A stretch of DNA of 64,000 nucleotides from Euglena gracilis (Eukaryota > Euglenida > Euglenophyceae > Euglenales), in assembly GCA_039621445.1 (NCBI GenBank), contig CP154955.1:38758426-38822425 (forward strand), in the 5' to 3' direction. The notes beneath the pieces are model-generated. The model did not search any database. It was not told where the DNA came from and was given only the letters and a program-made list of their open reading frames with translations. Made by a program: the position numbers and the translations under genes. Shown here one piece after another: positions 22,001 through 33,350 of this stretch. Within the stretch, counting starts at the first letter, position 1. Each line of letters opens with the position of its first letter.

Positions 22001-24226
22001 AATATGAACTTCCTTGCAAAACTGGCATTCCAGTTTGTACCGCTGGGGGTACGCGAGGTCGACGTCCAGCACCTTGAACAACGTGCCATACATGCTGTCC
22101 AAGTATACTTGGAGGTTGCGCGTGAACATTACCGCAGCCTGCGCCTGGAGTTTCTCCGGCAGGGGGTAATATTTCCACTGGATTCCCATTGCTCCGACGG
22201 AATACATGTGGTTGAAGATTTCCTTCAACTGTGCTACGAACGTTTCGTCGTCAGGACGTGTTCCCAAACAGTCGGCATACGTATGACCGTTTCGGTCGGT
22301 AAAGATGCCGAAGTTCTGGCAGGGGTATCCCAACCAGAACCACAGCTCCCAGAAACCGGACATCCGGTCCAGGACAATCTCATCCGAATGAGGGTATCCC
22401 TCAAACGCATAAAGTTAGGAACTGTAGAAAAAACGTTTGCAGTGATCGTACATACGATTCTGCAAAACTTCGAGCACCGCATCCGGTGGGCGGTGGATCA
22501 CGTTGCTTGCGTGTGTAAACTGCCGGAGATCTTCGTCGATTTTCGGCCAGATCTCCTGCAGGTAGGTGAATACTACAGTAACGTCATCGTCCTTCGTTTT
22601 CGAAGGTTCGGCGGCTTTTCCGCCCTTGCCTGCTGGGGGTCCGGCAGATTTTCCGCCTTTGCCTGGAGGTGGCCAAGCGGATTTTCCCCCTTTGCCAGGT
22701 GGGGCTTTCCCACCTTTCACCTGGGTTTTTCCTTTCCGCTTACCGTTGCCTTTACCTTTCCCCTTACCCTTTGTGTTAGACAGCCATTCGAATGTCGCCC
22801 AGTAATCCCAGTATTCTGGGTCTTCTGGTGTAAACACAGGGTAAGTCACGGATTCCGTGCTTGGCGTTCGAGCAAATTCCTGCTCAGCGTCACCACGATT
22901 CGGGTAAACCGGTGCGACTGGGGATGGTCGGGTTTCCCGACGTGCCTGTTCTGCCGTCACGTCTGGCGCTGGCGGAGCTTCCTCCTCAGCGTCGACGTGC
23001 ATCGCCGCAGGCGGATTTTCCGACCTCGGCGAGCGGCGCTGTGGCTGCGGCGTCAGATTTTCCGGGCCGCGGTCACGCTTGCCGGCGGCAGAGCTTGTGG
23101 GTCGTGCTGGAGGCGCTTCCGAAACGGTCACGTCCTGGCTGGTTGACTTGACCGTGATGGATCTGGGACTCCCGTGAGAGCCGACACAGCAGCATCATAC
23201 TGCTGGCGCTCTTCCCGTGTCATTTCCGCCCGGGCAGGGTATCCCTGGCAAGCGGAAACAGGGGGACGACGTGCTATTTGTCGTTGGATTGTCACAGCAT
23301 ATTCATACTGTTGACGCTCCTCCTCAGTCTCGAACGGCCGCCCAGTCCACGGGTTAACGGGTTCATCCCGTACCGGGGGAACTGGCGCCGCACGAGGCGC
23401 TGCCGCGGCTTCCCGCGGACGAGCGCTTCGGGCAGAGTCAGACGTCGGGGGAGGGTTTCCCTCCGCAGGACGTCGTGTGATACGGTCAGTATGGTTGGGT
23501 GGGGTTGAGGTGGATACACGTACTGATCCCGTGGCATTGGTGCCTCCTGGGGGTAATCCCCAGAGACGGTGTACTGAGACACATGCTCCTGCGCAGGATA
23601 ATCCCGCCGGGGCATGTACTCAGGGGATCGAATAATACTCTCTTTCACCCGTGGATGTTCACCCCGGACAGGTGCTTCCACCGTCTCTTCCTCGGGTAAT
23701 CCGGGGCAGTGAGCACGAAAATGTGCAGTGTAAGTGCCAATTGGTGGTACCTGCCGTGCTACCTGTGGCGGGACTTCCACGCCCAGGTCACGCATACGCA
23801 TGGTAATGTCCGCCGCGAATCCCGACGCGTCCGGGTCGGTGTAATACACCAAACCGGTCATCGTCGCCTGGGCGCACATACACCACAGGGCTGGAGGGGT
23901 ATTCGCAATGGTCAAAATTTTACGGCAGTGGTCATCCCACAATGCCTGGGTGAGTTGGTCTGGTGCCGGGTTTGCGCTCATACGCATAACCCGGCTGATC
24001 GTCTCCGCCGTGCGGTGGATTATCACGCCCGCGTACGGTGGGAGGCGACGAGAGCCTGATGGCTGAGATGGCCGCGCTTCCGCGGGCATCTGGGTCATCC
24101 TGCTACTGCTGCTGGCTTCAGGGGTTCCCTGAGCCGCAGTCCGTGCAGGTGGCTGCGTACCGTATCGGTACGCGTACTGATCATGTTGAGGGTGAGTGGT
24201 GGGGTGGTAAGGCGGTCCTCCAAAGA
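19006..24226 (-). pseudogene. Y ORF2 (giant third ORF), broken
   Basis: Homologous to Z ORF2 over nearly its full length. Open pieces at 23292-24226, 22415-23131, 20972-22363, 20086-20925, 19360-19977 and about 19006-19390 lie in different frames, so at least five frame breaks or stops have accumulated. All landmark blocks of Z are here: the PPYAG N-domain, Pro-rich linkers with repeated DEP, a GKGKGK tract, FWELWFWLGYPCQN, a C-x2-C/HxC finger before DFWGFG, and the C-terminal Cys/His cluster. The N-terminus is fused to integrase by a deletion (junction at about 24213-24240). Confidence 0.88.
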
Positions 24227-24240
24227 CGGTCCTCCAAAGA
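24213..24240. repeat. 14-bp tandem duplication at deletion junction
   Basis: CGGTCCTCCAAAGA occurs twice in a row exactly where integrase sequence jumps to ORF2. Compared with Z, about 1.44 kb (integrase core, chromodomain and ORF2 start) is missing. Confidence 0.8.
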
Positions 24241-24911
24241 AGTTTGGGGGCCGCAGGGTGACCGTGGTTGTGATAGCACAAAATCTCATCATCAACCAGT
24301 TCCTGGGGAATACAATATTTGTAACCCGATTCATTGCGAAAAACCAACCGTAAAGGTTAAAGAGTGTAATTGTCCAGGACTTCGCCTTTACGAAGTCTGG
24401 TGACAATGGTGTCATACACCGGATCACGACTATAATCCCATTCGCGAAAGAACAGTGGGGAAGGGGATTCCGTGCGTGTAATACGCCGGAGTCCAGACGT
24501 GCTTCCACGTCGGCGCCTTCCGCGCACTGTTGCGACCAGGAATAGTTGTGAAACGGGAAAAGAATCCAAAAGATTGTCCGCAGCGTCGTTTCGACGTGCG
24601 TATTCTTCAACTTCCTGACTTCCATGAAAAGTCGCGTCTTCCTCATCCGGGTTCCAAGGGTAATACCAAGGTGCCCGACTGAGCGGATCCGCTACTTTTT
24701 GTGTGTGACCAGGGGTGTAAATAACCACAAGGTTGAATTGACTCAAGAACTCATTGCATCTGCATCGCCTTCCGACCGATGACATGGCCTTGTTCAAATC
24801 CTCGGTGTACCAGTGTTGGAGACTCTCATGGTCGGTCTTGACGAGGATCTGGACGAGGCTGCTGGCTACCCAGCTTCGGAATTTCTGGAGTATAAGCACG
24901 ATTGCGTAGGT
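24241..24911 (-). pseudogene. Y pol: RNase H end and integrase zinc domain
   Basis: Continues the Y pol that stops at 57365. Encodes the RNase H segment with KTDHESLQHW and GHTQKVADPLSR and the first part of the integrase HHCC domain (CYHNHGHP), where the deletion begins. Frames at 24357-24911 and 24095-24646 overlap, so it is also frameshifted. At 24908-24911 the text switches to X's LTR. Confidence 0.85.
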
Positions 24912-25218
24912 CTGATTCCCAATTCCCCTTTCCCAATTCCCAAAAGCCTTCGCTTTCGCCTTGGCGCACCTACTTGGGAACTGAAAATCAGAGTAACAGA
25001 AAATCCCTTTTCCCACTTCCCAAGAAGCAAAGCACAGAGCAATGCGGGGAGGACGGACTGGATAACCAAGTCCGGTCCGATGGAAAAGGAAGGAAAAGGT
25101 ATAAAGAAGAATACCACGTGTGGAGAGAGAAGGGGCACCCATTAGGAGATCCTAATAGGATCTGCTTCCATCCTAACTTCCTCAACGGAAGGGGACAGAA
25201 GCATACGCCTGGTACACA
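24912..25218 (-). repeat. 3' LTR of X
   Basis: Matches 57059-57364. The first bases (AGTGTACGT in plus orientation) are missing at the junction with Y. Ends GGTACACA. Confidence 0.9.
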
Positions 25219-25228
25219 TCCCCCTCCC
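25219..25228 (-). other. Polypurine tract of X
   Basis: GGGAGGGGGA on the element strand, adjacent to the LTR, the same as in Y and Z. Confidence 0.8.
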
Positions 25229-25482
25229 AGGGCTACGCCCGATTTCCCCTTTGGACCAGGCATTCTGGCCACAGGGATTTCGGACACAGACCTGGTCTGT
25301 GGGAGGTGCACTCTGGCGCATCCATAGGGGCCCTTTCCGTTGCACAGGGGTCCACTCAAAAGTGGGGGGCGGAAAGGAGGGGACCCAAAAAGCCCAAAAC
25401 GCGCAAAATGGTTTCACCTATTCTGCGGTGGCTTATGGGTATATAGTATATTATAGCCCACTGGGGAAAATGGGGCTGGCAG
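25229..25482 (-). other. X 3' untranslated region, distal part
   Basis: Homologous to Z 25926-26160 (AAAACGCGCAAAA, TAGCCCACTG-GGGAAA-TGGGGCTGGCAGG). Continues across Z at 41351. Confidence 0.8.
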
Positions 25483-25487
25483 GTTTC
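25483..25487. repeat. Target-site duplication of Z, left
   Basis: GTTTC, repeated at 41346-41350. Homologous UTR sequence of Z itself reads GGCAGGTTTCCTG once. Confidence 0.85.
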
Positions 25488-25915
25488 AGTGTACGTCCCA
25501 AGCTTTCCCTTTTCCCCTTTTTGGAACTTTTTGTAAAAGCCTTTCGCTTTCGCCTTGGTGCGCAGCCTACTTATGGTAGGGAAAAGTCTTTGGAGTAACG
25601 AAAAGTGGTTTTCCCCTTTTCTTCCCAATTCCCCAAGAAGCAAAGCACAAAGCAAAGATTCAGAAGTTTCTTCTGAGATCAAAGTCGATTGTTCCGAGGG
25701 TTTTTCCCTCTGACAAAACCAATGGTGAAACTTGGAGATTGTGAGAGTAAAGAATACCACCTGTGGGGGAAGGAGAGAAAAGTGCTGACGTGTCCAGGGG
25801 CAGATCCCAGAAGGGTCTGCCACGATCTTACCAGCTGTGGGTTTCCACAGTGGTGCGACCCTCACAGAACCCACTCTGCAGATATCCTACAGAGCTGGGA
25901 CGTGCCTGGTACACA
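25488..25915 (-). repeat. 3' LTR of Z
   Basis: 428 bp; the copy at 40918-41345 differs at about five bases. On the element strand it begins TGTGTACC and ends ACACT, so it lacks the common final CA. The boundary is fixed by the target duplication. Confidence 0.95.
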
Positions 25916-25925
25916 TCCCCCTCCC
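25916..25925 (-). other. Polypurine tract of Z
   Basis: GGGAGGGGGA directly upstream of the 3' LTR on the element strand. Confidence 0.85.
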
Positions 25926-26809
25926 AGGGCTACGCCCGATTTCCTTCATGGACCAGGGTTTCCCAGTCCAGTCAGGATATCTGACGCTGCCCCAGGTGGG
26001 GTTCACTTCTCCATTCGGTGTCTCTCCTTTCCGCACAGTGGCATCCACCCAAAGCCCAAAAACGCGCAAAAGTTTAGCCGCGTTTCGCGGTTACCTATTA
26101 GCCGTTTCGGCTTAGGTGGGGTGTGAAAAAGCCCACTGTGGGAAACGGGGCTTGGCAGGTTTCCTGACAAAGTGTCCCATCCACCCACTTTGGGTGTGCC
26201 AAAGGCACGCGGGGTTGGTCAAGCGATTCGCTGAAACCCCAAGGGAGAGGTGTGGAAGGGGGGGCAGGCTCTTATCCTGGTCATACCCGGATAAGGCTCC
26301 TAGGCGGTCATATCCGCACTAGGAAACAAAAGCCTACTTACAAAACCGACTGCCGGCGACAGCTTTGCGGGGGTGGGGGGAAAGTAGGGAGGAGAGGGGG
26401 GCTGGCTTATGCCAGAACAGAATTTTTGCTGTCTGGCAGCCTTAAGGGCCTTAGGGCCGAAAAGTGACAAGTTGGCCTATTATTACGGCGTGCGCGCTGT
26501 GTGCTGTGCGTCACTTAGCGGCTTGCCAGGTTTCCCGGCTGCCAAGGTCTTCACAGCAGTAACTCCTTCACGACGCAATAAGAGGCGATTACCTCCCGCA
26601 AACGGTTTCCGTCCGCATGGTCACTGGTATAATGGGTTGGCGGGGAGGGGGGGGGGGGCTCTTGGATGCTTCCATCCAGAGCGCTGAGGGACACAGACCC
26701 AGGTTCATCCCAGGGCTGTTTAGCGATTTCCGCTTCCAGTGTATATATATAGTGTATGAGCTCCATGAAGGCGCTTACCTTACATGGGCTTGGTAATGCC
26801 GTTTCGGCA
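25926..26809 (-). other. 3' untranslated region of Z
   Basis: No ORF. Conserved with Y and partly X. Contains strong palindromes, including GTAATGCC-GTTTC-GGCATTAC (about 26792-26812), and a TATATATATA run near 26742. Confidence 0.75.
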
Positions 26810-29800
26810 TTACATCCGCTCCAGCCGCCAATAGTCATGGCGGGAGTCCAAGGGATCTTCCACAAGGACCATCTGGAATTGTGGTGGCTGTGGCCTGTCG
26901 ACAAGCCAGGTTTCTGGCGAGTCATAGTCGAAATCAGGCGCGATCCAGTCCCGAACCCATCCTTCGGGTACTGTCTGCTTGGTGGCACTCGCTCTTTCCG
27001 CGAGAAACCACTGCAGCTTCTCCCAGAATTTCTTGGGCAAAGTCGCTGGCCAGATGAAGTAGTTTCTCCGAGGGTGATTGGCTGACACCTGCGGGGCATT
27101 CCCCGGGTGGAAGTCGATGGGAACGTGATAGGCGCATTCCGCCCGGACTGTATGGGGTCGCAATACGGCCCCTAACCAGTCCTTCCAGGTCATCCCGTGT
27201 TTTTCGGGTGGCCATTGTGGTAGGCACCAGCGACCGTTTCGGTCCTGGGTTGTGAACAGGCGGAAAAGTATCTTTTCCCTGTCCGCTGTCTCCCAGAGGT
27301 AAGGTAATCTTACCCCTGCTTCCTTAGCAGCGAGGCGTATCGCCCCACTGTCGATCTGCCACCCACGGGCCATTCCCGTGTGGCGGTAGTCGTCAAGCTT
27401 GAGGTTGGCATACTTGAAAAAGTCCTTGAACTTTTTGTTCAAGGTGGAGTAGTCCTCCAGTGGCTTCTCGGCACTCGGCACGATTGTGCGAACTGCGCCT
27501 TCCGCAATGTGCCAGAAGGTACCTCGCAGGCAATTGACGCAGAGTACTGGTACATTCGTACCATCTCGTTCCGTGTAGCAAAAATTGTGCTTGTGGGTCC
27601 AACTGTCCACGCACTTGGCGCATACCAAGGCGGCACAGTTGGGTATGTACATATCCTTGTGGAACGATTTCCGCTCCACAGGGTTGCACACATGGACGAG
27701 GGGTAATCCCAAGTCAGGGGCACTGTTGTACATCCTGTGGCAAACAGTGCAGAGCCACACAAATCGGTTTTCCGATGTTCTGTCGACGAGGAATTCCTCG
27801 CCGAAGTATTGGGCCAAAACACGTGGTGATCTGGAATTGTAATAATTCCAGGTGTCATTCTGGTCAAAGGACCATTTCCGTCCTTGACAGAACAGTGGTT
27901 CAATCCACCGATTGAGGCATTGGTCTGTTCGCAGCTTATGTTCGATCATCATGTACCTGTTTTTCAGGTCATGAGTCTCAGGATCATCCTGAGTCATCGC
28001 ATTCCAGTCGATGACAACTTCGCCTTCCGAAGGTGTCGTAATCGTAGAGGCGCGGGATTTTCCCTGCCCCTTCGTAGGTGGTTTCGGCTGTGAGGTTTTC
28101 CCATAGCCGGATGATGTGACCTGTGTGAATCCTCCTCCCGAAGCTGATCCTCGAGAAGAAGATGCACCCTGGCCTCCAGCACCACCACCGCCTTTCGGTG
28201 GGGGCTGATCACCTGTCTTAGGTGAGGGTTTGCAAGGCGCGGCACCGGGTTTTGATTTGGCCGGGGCCTTCGGACTTCCGCTTTCCGGAGCATCCGAGGG
28301 TCGCCGTTCGGCGTCACGCTTGCTTGACCAGGTGCGTGGTGACGGCTGGGCCGGGGGTCTTTTCCCCGACACCGAGCGTCGTTGACCTTCAGCAGGGGTT
28401 TCCCGAGCTGAGGGTCGCCCTACGCGTTCCTTCGCTGCGCTCGTGGGTTTCCCAGGAGCAGCCGTGGAGGATGGGGTGGGTGTGGGCGTCGCCGTTGCAC
28501 TTCGCGTTGGCGGAGTCTGTGGTGGGGGCATGGATGTCCGTGCAGCCTGTTTTTCAGGTGCCGGTGTCCGTGTGCCCGCACGCGTCGGTGCAGTGACCGC
28601 GGTGTGTGGAGGTACGGGCTCATCTCGTGCCTCTGATTCCGCTACCGGTGCTAATGTAGGTTCATCCTGCACTGGCACGGGTAGCGTTGTCACCACGGAC
28701 ATTGCCGTTGGTTCGCCCTCCGTCCGTGTCGTTTCCGACACCGGCGGTGGCGCGGCCATTGGGGGAGGTTCATCCTCCTCCATGGCTGCAGCTTCAGTTG
28801 TTTCGTCCGCTGGCTGGGCCGTTTCTGCCGCAGCAGTGGAAGAGCTAGCTGCAGTGCCACGTGGGGTGACAACTGCGATCAGTGATCGCAAACCGCCGAG
28901 TACGCGTCCGCCCAGTGAGGGGCGCCGTTCAGGTCCTTCCCCTGAAGTGGGCTCCTCCACTGGCTCCTCTGTCGTCGGGATTTCCCCGGGGACAGGAAGC
29001 TTGAGGCGTAATACCTCAGGCGTATGGGTTACCGTTTCCGGCGGGTTTTCCCGCGGAGGGGTCGGTCCTCCTGGCGTACCCGGTGAGGATGGTGACAGTG
29101 GGACAAGCGTCATTTCACCTGTCGGTGATCCCGGGCGCTGGGCGGTTTCCGCCACATTGTCCAGCATCACAACTGACGGGCTACGGGTTTCCCGTGCCGG
29201 GGGTTCCGCAGGCTGAGGTTCATCCTCGGCCATTGGGACCGCTTCTCCTGTCTCCTCCGCTTCCAGAGGCGACTCCTCTGTGTGTAGTTGGGCTGCAGAA
29301 CGCGGGTCTTCCCTGCTTCTGTAGCACCCTTGGGCATTTGACAGGCGGAAAAAGCTAATACTTTCACTCCTGTCAGAGTTGGGGTATGGAGGTGGCCACG
29401 ACGCTCGCACCCAGCTTCCGGGTGGAGGTTGAGGCTCATCCTCGTTGATCAGGCAGAGGTCTTCCCACTGCGATCGACGGGCCTCACCCATACCATACTC
29501 TCCCGTTTCTTCCAGGAAAGCTGGCAGTGGTACTGCGTAGCGGGGTTGGCTCAGCTCGCGGGGAGCGAAGAACACTTCGAACTCCTGCCAGTCCAGGATT
29601 TCCCCGAACTGGGTCTGCAGGTGTTCCCGGAGGCCGATTTCTGCCCCCGTCCAGTCCGGCCGCAGGTTTATCCTGCGTCGGTCTGGATCATACGGTCTGG
29701 CATCTACCTCGGTGTATCCCCGAGGTATCCACTTCCTGTGGATATCCACATCGGTGGTCATCTGTTCCAGGAAATATATATATACTTCCAGGACGTAGGT

Positions 29801-32352
29801 AATCCACGCCCTGTGCCAGTATTGTTGGAGCAGAAATATTTTCTGCCGGTGCTGTTTCAGCACCTTCCGGTCTTGCGTTCCGATTTGGGGTTTCCGGCAC
29901 TGATGCAGGAGGAATCTCCTGGTCGGTGGGCTGCCGGCATTCTCGGCAGTCGGAGGCGGTTTTCCGCGCTCCCCGAAACCCCAGAAGTCAACAATGTGGA
30001 CTTCCTTGCAAAACCGGCATTCCAGTTTGTATCGTTGAGGGTAGGCGAGGTCCACGTCCAGTACCTTGAACAGCATGCCATACATGCTGTCCAAGAATAC
30101 TTGGAGGTTGTTTGTGAACATTACCGCAGCCTGCGCCTGGAGTTTCTCCGGCAGGGGGTAATATTTCCACTGGATTCCCAGTGCGCTGACGGAATACATG
30201 TGGTTGAAGATTTCCTTCAACTGTGCTACGAATGTTTCATCGTCTTCACATGTGTTCAAACAATCGATGTATGTCAGACCGTTTCGGTCGGTGAAAATGC
30301 CAAAGTTCTGGCAGGGATATCCCAACCAGAACCAGAGTTCCCAGAAACCAGACATCTGGTCCAGGACCATTTCATCCGAATGAGGGTATCCCTCAAACGG
30401 ATGAAGTTCGGTACTGTAGATGAATCGTTTGCAGTGATCGTGCATACGATCCTGCACCACTGCGAGCACCGCTTCCGGTGGTCGGTGGATCACGTTGCCA
30501 GCACGCGTGTACTTTTCGAGATCCTGGTCGATTTTCGGCCAGATTTCATCCAAGTAATCGAACAGCTGGTCAGCGTCGTAATCCTTCGTTTTCGAAGGTT
30601 CGGCGGCTTTTCCGCCTTTTCCTGCTGGGGGTCCGGCAGATTTTCCGCCTTTGCCTGGATGTGGTCCAGCGGGTTTTCCGCCTTTCCCAGATGGGGCTTT
30701 CCCACCTTTCTCCTGGCCTTTACCTTTACCCTTACCCTTGCCTTTTCCTTTACCCTTGCCCTTCGTGTTGGACAACCATTCTATCGTCGCCCGATATGGG
30801 TCCCAAAATTCCCAGTATTCTGGGTCTTCTTCTGTATACACAGGATAAGTCACGGATTCCGTGCTTGGTGTTCGAGCAAATTCCTGCTCAGCATCACCAC
30901 GATTCGAGTAAACCGGTGCGACTGGGGATGGTCGGGTTTCCCGACGTGCCCGTTCTGCCGTCACGCCGGGCGCTGGCGGAGCTTCCTCCTCAGCGTCGAC
31001 GTGCATCGCCGCGTGCGGATTTTCCGACCTCGGCGAGCGGCGTTGTGGCTGCGGCGTCAGATTTTCCGGGCCGCGGTCACGTTTGCCGGCGGCAGAGCTT
31101 GTGGGTCGTGCTGGTGGCGCTTCCGCCACAGCCACGTCCCGCTGTCGCGCTGGTAGACTTAACCGTGATAGAGCTGGGACTCCTGTGAGAGCCGACACAG
31201 CAGCATCATACTGCTGGCGCTCTTCCCGTGTCATTTCCGCCCGGGCAGGGTATCCCTGGCCAGCGGAAACAGGGGGGCGACGTGCTATTTGTCGTTGGAT
31301 CGCCACAGCATATTCATACTGTTGACGGTCCTCCTCAGTCTCGAACGGCCGGCCAGTCCACGGGTTAACGGGTTCATCCCGTGCCGGGGGAACTGGTGCC
31401 GCACGAGGCGCTGTCGCGGCTTCCCGCGGACGAGCGCTTCGGGCAGAGTCAGACGTCGGGGGAGGATTTCCCTCCGCAGGACGTCGTGGGATAGGGTCAG
31501 GTATGGTTGGGTGGGGTTGAGGTGGATATACGTACTGATCCCGTGGCATTGGCGCCTGCTGGGGGTAATCCCCAGAGACGGTATACTGAGACACAGGCTC
31601 CTGCGCAGGATAATCCCGCCGGGGCATGCGCTCAGGGGATCGAAAAGTACTTTCTTTTACACGTGGGTGTTCACTCCGGACAGGTGCTTCCACCGTCTCT
31701 TCCTCGGGTAATCCGGGGGAGTGAGCACGAAAATGTGCAGTGTAAGTGCCAACAGGTGGTACCTGCCTGGCGACCTGTGGCGGGACTTCCACGCCCAGGT
31801 CACGCATGGTAATGTCTGCCGCGAATCCCGACGCGTCCGGGTCGGTGTAATACACCAGACCGGTCATCGTCGCCTGGGCGCACATACACCACAGGGCTGG
31901 AGGGGTATTCGCGATAGTCAAAACTTTACGGCAGTGGTCATCCCACAATGCCTGTGTGAGTTGGTCTGGTGCCGGGTTTGCGCTCATACGCATAACCCGG
32001 TTCATCGTCTCCGCCGTGCGGTGGATCATCACACCCGCATACGGTGGGAGGCGACGAGAGCCTGATGGCTGAGATGGCCGCGCTTCCGCGGGCATCTGGG
32101 TCATCCTGCTACTGCTGCTGGCTTCAGGGTTTCCCGGAGCCGCAGTCCGTGCAGGTGGCTGCGTACCGTATCGGTATGCATACTGGTCAGGTTGAGGGTG
32201 AGTGGTGGGGTGGTAAGGCGGTCCTCCGCCTGAATCCCTTCCACCGGGCAGCATGATACCGCCCGGGGTCGGTACGGTAAATTGTGTGGGTGGTTTGTTG
32301 TCAAGTGAAAGGGTATCTCCCTGGTTTGGGTATTGGTTGGCAAACAAAAATT
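26810..32352 (-). CDS. ORF2: giant protein of unknown function (Z)
   Basis: 1845 open codons, after pol and before the 3' LTR. No ATG is near the 5' edge; the frame enters from a likely 3' splice site at 32353, so it may be fused to a leader exon. No recognised family. Visible blocks: a folded N-domain at about residues 95-225 (RLPPYAG, CMCAQATMTG); a long Pro-rich disordered stretch; a GKGKGK tract at about 530; a Trp/aromatic domain (FWELWFWLGYPCQNFG); a zinc-like CRFC then DFWGFG and HQC; a second disordered region with repeated DEP; and a C-terminal domain with LCTVCH, HVC, CAKC and CVNC pairs followed by YRHTGMARGWQID. No signal peptide or membrane anchor is seen, so it does not look like Env. 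The same blocks survive in X and Y. An Arg/Lys/Gly-rich, zinc-bearing chain suggests nucleic-acid binding, but that is inference. Confidence 0.85.
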
Positions 32353-32400
32353 CTGCGGAAAGAAAGAATGATAAGAATCAATGATAAAAATAAAAGAAAA
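32353..32400 (-). promoter_or_regulatory. Likely 3' splice site before ORF2 (Z)
   Basis: On the element strand a T/C-rich run (TTCTTATCATTCTTTCTTTC) leads to CGCAG, with a branch-like TTGATTC about 30 nt upstream. It lies between the chromodomain stop (32424) and the ORF2 frame. X has the same arrangement at 47541-47580. This fits a spliced mRNA for ORF2. Confidence 0.6.
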
Positions 32401-32423
32401 CAACATGTGTTTCCCATGCGTTC

Positions 32424-33070
32424 TCAAAAACTTGTCATGGAAACATCAATGTTATGTTTTTTATTCCACAGCTTCCAATCTTGCTGGACATACCCAACAA
32501 AACTGGTTGCTGGCTCCCAAGTGTCTTCCTCGGGCCCATACCCTTTCCAGCGGACCTTCCAAAGGTGCATACCTTTGTCGATTTTGTGATCGATAATTTT
32601 ATCGACTACAAAGTCGTCCGTCTCAGGTAATCTGGAACGGGGTTTGAAGTGCAAACACGGGATGGGTTTCCCATCCGGTGGCGACAGGTATGGCTTGAAG
32701 TCGTCCATATGAACGTCCTCAACACCATTCGGTAATGCAACCTTGTAACGCCCGCTGGTACCTAGTCTTTCTAGGATTTCACAGGGGCCGAGCCAGAGGG
32801 GGTCCAGCTTGGAAGACTGCATGCGAGTACGGCTATTCCGTACCCACACGCGGTCACCGGGACTGTAAACAGGTGACTTGAAATTCTGCAAAAACGATTT
32901 CCGTTTTGCTGCATGAATATCAGTCACGCGCTTCTGGACTGCAGAACGTAGATTTTCTACTTCCGCAAACCAGGTCTCGCAACTGACACTCGTTCGGGCG
33001 GGTCTCTCCGAAGGAACATCCCCTATGGCCGGAGGGTCCCGTCCGAAAACTAATTTATAGGGGGTTGAGG
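32424..33070 (-). CDS. pol: Integrase C-terminus and chromodomain (Z)
   Basis: Last part of pol, in a different frame from the integrase core because of a small indel near 33065. It carries a GPY/F-like module ([27 protein letters not shown]), then a chromodomain at 32463-32618 ([28 protein letters not shown]). Chromodomains on integrase direct chromovirus integration to modified chromatin, a known property of the family. The aromatic cage residues (F, W, W) appear present. The last residues follow without a gap to the stop at 32424, 70 nt before the ORF2 acceptor. Confidence 0.9.
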
Positions 33071-33350
33071 TAAAACCAACCCTGGTAGGGTATTGATATA
33101 AAACAAAGACCATGGTAGAACTGATATCCAGTTGCTGCGCGAGTCAGCCAGTGAAAGGCGAAGCATATTCACGACGGATTTCACGGCTGCCTCGGCTCTA
33201 CGATTGCCTTTGGGTCGGTATATAATGGAAAAATGTTGCTCGATTCCGAGTAAACCGCACAAAGTGGTGAAAAACCTTGAAGAAATCAAATGGTCTTGAT
33301 CTCTCACGATTTCATTCGGTAAACCCATTAAGCAAATGCATTTCTCCAAA
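33070..33350 (-). pseudogene. pol: Integrase catalytic core, frameshifted (Z)
   Basis: Encodes the second Asp of the DDE triad (VRDQDHLISSRFF) and the Glu in YRPKGNRRAEAAVKSV. The preceding frame carries the HHCC zinc domain and first Asp (CMDFLEL). X has one more base at the homologous ATATTCCTGGAG, so Z has lost one base near 33348-33352. A second frame change follows near 33065. The core would need two frame corrections, so the copy is unlikely to make active integrase. Confidence 0.85.

Noticed and set aside
29429-31156. 575-codon plus-strand ORF opposite ORF2 (and its Y counterpart at 21857-23146)
   Set aside because: Antisense shadow of ORF2 caused by its base composition and palindromes; absent from X at the same place.
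26810-32352. ORF2 as an envelope gene
   Set aside because: Correct position, but no signal peptide, fusion segment or C-terminal anchor can be seen.
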